A stretch of 64,000 nucleotides of DNA from NCBI RefSeq assembly GCF_025144995.1, contig NZ_CP102250.1, positions 2,728,001-2,792,000 of the forward strand, written 5' to 3'. A program made the translations under genes and the position numbers. The stretch's first letter is position 1. Each line of letters begins with the position of its first letter. Under the pieces are notes generated by a model. It was not told the origin of the DNA. It did not search any database and saw nothing but the letters and a program-made list of their open reading frames with translations. Positions 61,627 through 64,000 of the stretch are shown in pieces. This DNA comes from Alistipes indistinctus YIT 12060. GTDB taxonomy: Bacteria > Bacteroidota > Bacteroidia > Bacteroidales > Rikenellaceae.

Positions 61627-63051
61627 TTAAATCTGTTTGCGCAGCCGGGCTACCGGAATACCGAGCATCTCGCGGTATTTCGCTACGGTGCGGCGCGCGA
61701 TGCGGTAGCCTTTGCCGTTGAGGATATCCATCAGCACCTCGTCGGTCAGCGGTTTGCGTTTGTCCTCCTGGTCGATGCATTCGGTCAGGATGTTTTTGAT
61801 TTCGTATGAGGAGACCTCTTCGCCGCTGTCGGTCTGCATCGCTTCGGAGAAGAGCTGTTTGAGCGGAAGGATGCCGAACTGCGTCTGGACGTATTTGCTG
61901 TTCACCACGCGCGAAATGGTCGAGACGTCGAGGCCCGTGCGGTCGGCGATGTCCTTAAGGATCATCGGACGCAGTTTCGACTGGTCGCCTTCGATGAAGT
62001 AGTCGCGCTGGTAGTCCAGGATCGCCTGCATCGTACGCATTAGCGTGTCGTGCCGTTGTTTGATCGCCGAGATGAACCATTTGGCCGAGTCGATCTTGTT
62101 TTTGACGAACTGGATCGCCTCCTTGTCCGAATCGTTGGTCGGCTTGCCGTCCCGGGTCACCATGCCGCGGATCATCTCCACATAGCGGCGGTTCACCTTC
62201 AGGTCGGGTACGTTCGCTCCGTTCAGGCTCAGTTCGAACATGCCGTTCTGGTAGTCGAGAATGAAGTCGGGCGTGATATAGGGCTGCATCTCGTTGCGTC
62301 CCCCGCTGTACAGGTTGCCCGGTTTGGGCGAAAGGCGGATGATCTCTTCGATTGCATTCCGGAACTGATCCTCGTCGACACCGAGGCGCGACATCAGTTT
62401 TTCGTAATGCTTCTTGGTAAATTCGTCGAAATAGTTGGTCAGGATCTTCATCGCCATCTGCTGTTCCGGGGTATGATCGGGGATCGAGCCCAACTGGAGC
62501 AGCAGGCACTCCTGCAGGTTGCGGGCGCCCACCCCCGCAGGTTCCAGTTCGTGGATGACCTTCAGGAGCTTTTCCAACTCCTGTTCGTCGGTTTCGATGC
62601 CGAGGCTGAACGCGATGTCGTCGGCGATGGAATTCAGGTCGCGGCGCAGGTAACCGTCTTCGTCGATACTCCCGATCAGGTATTTGGCCAGGGTCTGGTC
62701 GTGTTCGCCGAGGTTCTTGAATCCGAGTTGCTGGATGAGGCTTTCGTGAAACGAAACGCCTTCGGAGATATAGACCGGTCGTTTCTCATCGTCTTTCGAA
62801 TAGTTGTTGATCCGGTATTTGTAGCTGGGCGTATCGTCTTCGGCAAAATATTCCTCAACAGACACCTCTTTGGCTTCCTGTTCTTCGTCTGCCGATTCCT
62901 CTTCTTCGAGTACAGGGTTCTCTTCGATCTCCTGTTTGATGCGCTGTTCGAGTTGAAGGGCCGGCAGTTCGAGTAGTTTTATCATTTGGATTTGCTGCGG
63001 GGAGAGTTTTTGCAGCATCTTTTGCACCTGTCGTTGGGATATGGCTGTCAT
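61627..63051 (-). CDS. rpoN: RNA polymerase sigma-54 factor (RpoN)
   Basis: A 474-residue alternative sigma factor that needs an AAA+ activator. Region I (QKLSPQQIQMIKLLELPALQLEQRI, about 14-38) binds activators and is followed by an acidic region II (ENPVLEEEESADEEQEAK). The core-binding domain is in the middle. The DNA-binding helix-turn-helix spans VSTISRVVNSKYVQTQFGILPLKQLF, and the RpoN box ARRTVAKYRE stands near the end (458-467 or so). No activator is encoded in this window. A -7 box lies at 63098-63105. Confidence 0.97.
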   Translation of the reverse strand: MTAISQRQVQKMLQKLSPQQIQMIKLLELPALQLEQRIKQEIEENPVLEEEESADEEQEAKEVSVEEYFAEDDTPSYKYRINNYSKDDEKRPVYISEGVSFHESLIQQLGFKNLGEHDQTLAKYLIGSIDEDGYLRRDLNSIADDIAFSLGIETDEQELEKLLKVIHELEPAGVGARNLQECLLLQLGSIPDHTPEQQMAMKILTNYFDEFTKKHYEKLMSRLGVDEDQFRNAIEEIIRLSPKPGNLYSGGRNEMQPYITPDFILDYQNGMFELSLNGANVPDLKVNRRYVEMIRGMVTRDGKPTNDSDKEAIQFVKNKIDSAKWFISAIKQRHDTLMRTMQAILDYQRDYFIEGDQSKLRPMILKDIADRTGLDVSTISRVVNSKYVQTQFGILPLKQLFSEAMQTDSGEEVSSYEIKNILTECIDQEDKRKPLTDEVLMDILNGKGYRIARRTVAKYREMLGIPVARLRKQI

Positions 63052-63097
63052 AGTTTAGTTTTTGATAGGATGATTAGATAGTTTAGAGCTATTACAA

Positions 63098-63105
63098 CAA
63101 AGATA
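63098..63105 (-). promoter_or_regulatory. Possible -7 element of rpoN
   Basis: On the minus strand TATCTTTG (63105-63098) matches TAnnTTTG exactly, 47 bases before the rpoN ATG. A TTG at the right -33 distance is missing, since that position falls into the asnS terminator. Confidence 0.45.
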
Positions 63106-63124
63106 GTAAATCCTCGGTATAAAA

Positions 63125-63149
63125 AAAGCCCACCTTCAAGGTGGGCTTT
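63125..63149 (-). terminator. asnS terminator
   Basis: Ten perfect pairs (63125-63134 with 63140-63149) with loop TTCAA; on the minus strand the stem is followed by TTTTTTT. It lies 19 bases past the asnS stop. Confidence 0.9.
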
Positions 63150-63167
63150 CAATAATTGTGCCACTCG

Positions 63168-64000
63168 TTAGAAATCAGCGTTTTTCGGGGTTCTCGGGAA
63201 GGGGATCACGTCCCGGATGTTGCCCATGCCGGTTACGAACAGCAGCAGCCGTTCGAAGCCCAGCCCGAAGCCGCTGTGCGGTGCGCTACCCCAGCGCCGC
63301 GTATCGAGGTACCACCAGATATCTTTTTCGGGAATGCCCAATTCGGCTACCCTTGTACGCAGTTTATTGTAATCTTCCTCACGTTGGGAACCGCCGATGA
63401 TTTCGCCGATTTTCGGGAAGAGGACATCCATGGCCCGTACGGTTTTGCCGTCGGCGTTCTGTTTCATGTAGAAAGCCTTGATCTCCTTGGGGTAGTTGAT
63501 CAGGATAACCGGTTTTTTGAAATGTTTTTCGACCAGGTAGCGTTCGTGTTCGCTTTGCAGGTCGAGGCCCCAGCTGACCGGGTATTCGAATTTTGCACCG
63601 CTTTCCATCAGTATCTTGATGCCTTCGGTGTAATCGAGACGGACGAAATCGTTTTCGACGACGAATTTCAGCCGGTCGATCAATTCCGCATCGAACATTT
63701 TGGTCAGGAATTCCAGATCGTCCTTACAGTTGTCGAGAGCATAACGGATCAGGTATTTGAGGAAATCCTCGGCCAGTTCCATGTTATCTTCCAGTTCGTA
63801 GAAGGCAACCTCCGGTTCGATCATCCAGAATTCGGCCAGGTGGCGCGGTGTGTTCGAGTTCTCGGCGCGGAACGTGGGGCCGAACGTGTAGATCTGCGAG
63901 AGCGCCAGCGCACCCAATTCGCCTTCGAGCTGGCCCGAAACGGTCAGGTTACACGGTTTGCCGAAGAAATCCTCCGAGTAGTCCACATGCCCTTCGCTGT
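63168..64000 (-). CDS. asnS: Asparaginyl-tRNA synthetase, C-terminal part (runs off the window)
   Basis: The last 277 residues or so of a class II synthetase, open at the right edge. Motif 2 is seen as [28 protein letters not shown]. The asparagine-binding region includes [21 protein letters not shown] and [19 protein letters not shown]. Motif 3 is [29 protein letters not shown]. The family calls for about 465 residues, so the N-terminal anticodon-binding domain lies outside. The GTG at 63986 is an internal valine, since the frame continues without a stop to the edge. It charges tRNA-Asn and ends at a clear terminator. Confidence 0.96.
   Translation of the reverse strand, partial: SEGHVDYSEDFFGKPCNLTVSGQLEGELGALALSQIYTFGPTFRAENSNTPRHLAEFWMIEPEVAFYELEDNMELAEDFLKYLIRYALDNCKDDLEFLTKMFDAELIDRLKFVVENDFVRLDYTEGIKILMESGAKFEYPVSWGLDLQSEHERYLVEKHFKKPVILINYPKEIKAFYMKQNADGKTVRAMDVLFPKIGEIIGGSQREEDYNKLRTRVAELGIPEKDIWWYLDTRRWGSAPHSGFGLGFERLLLFVTGMGNIRDVIPFPRTPKNADF

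Noticed and set aside
1-64000. CRISPR arrays, insertion sequences, integrases, rRNA genes
   Set aside because: No spaced direct repeats, no transposase or recombinase motifs, and no rRNA sequence were seen anywhere in the window.

Overview
The window is about 64 kb of a Bacteroidales chromosome with GC-rich coding regions. I infer a Rikenellaceae/Alistipes-like organism. The evidence is several Bacteroidota-type promoters (TTTG, 19-22 bases, TAnnTTTG), a UpxY-type NusG antiterminator heading a surface-polysaccharide locus, a bifunctional Fkp fucokinase/GDP-fucose pyrophosphorylase, thioredoxin-like lipoproteins and sigma-54. The species cannot be fixed from the sequence alone.

Region 1 (857-23320, minus strand) is one long polysaccharide (capsule or O-antigen) locus, read right to left. 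It begins with a strong candidate promoter at 23290-23320 and upxY. Then come rmlA, rmlC, rmlD and rmlB, giving dTDP-4-keto-6-deoxyglucose and dTDP-rhamnose. Two FdtA/QdtA-type ketoisomerases, a FdtB-type aminotransferase and a NeuD/PglD-type acyltransferase indicate a dTDP-3-amino-3,6-dideoxyhexose. Between the second ketoisomerase and the acyltransferase sits a tight block of three genes not usual for sugar pathways: a MaoC-like hydratase, a CitE-like CoA-ester lyase and a LUD-domain protein. I read these as a possible dedicated route to an unusual N-acyl group. The assembly genes follow: wzx, a GT-B transferase, a Wzy/EpsG polymerase and two GT2 enzymes. The locus ends with fkp (GDP-fucose) and hddA-hddC-gmhB (GDP-D-glycero-D-manno-heptose). 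It carries decay marks: two broken sugar-nucleotide epimerases, a broken acyltransferase, and an exact 153-bp tandem duplication inside rmlD.

Region 2 (23503-36073) holds a complete RND tripartite efflux operon on the plus strand, then a glycerol-phosphate regulon. The regulon is glpD on the plus strand, and facing it a minus-strand operon araM, OPA-family transporter, AraL-like HAD phosphatase and deoR-type repressor. The same 9-base word, GTTTCGTTT, lies at both the glpD and araM promoters and is a likely operator for that repressor.

Region 3 (36310-43824) starts with a promoter and a cobalamin riboswitch ahead of a three-gene biotin-dependent acyl-CoA carboxylase operon. A YidE/AspT-type transporter, fused remnants of murJ and a glycosyltransferase, and an intact GT4 gene follow.

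Region 4 (44142-64000) is mostly core genome. It holds GH36-like and GH43-like secreted glycosidases; glyS, coaD, lpxD and ruvC; a TlpA-like lipoprotein; tRNA-Arg(ACG) with a clear promoter and terminator; an M15 peptidase; and a cold-shock style group (DEAD-box helicase, cold-shock domain protein, RRM protein). It continues with a nitronate monooxygenase, an NmrA-like oxidoreductase, ruvX, def, a HAD phosphatase, a PAP2-like membrane protein, rpoN and the 3' part of asnS, which runs off the right edge. No CRISPR array, rRNA, insertion sequence or integrase was seen.
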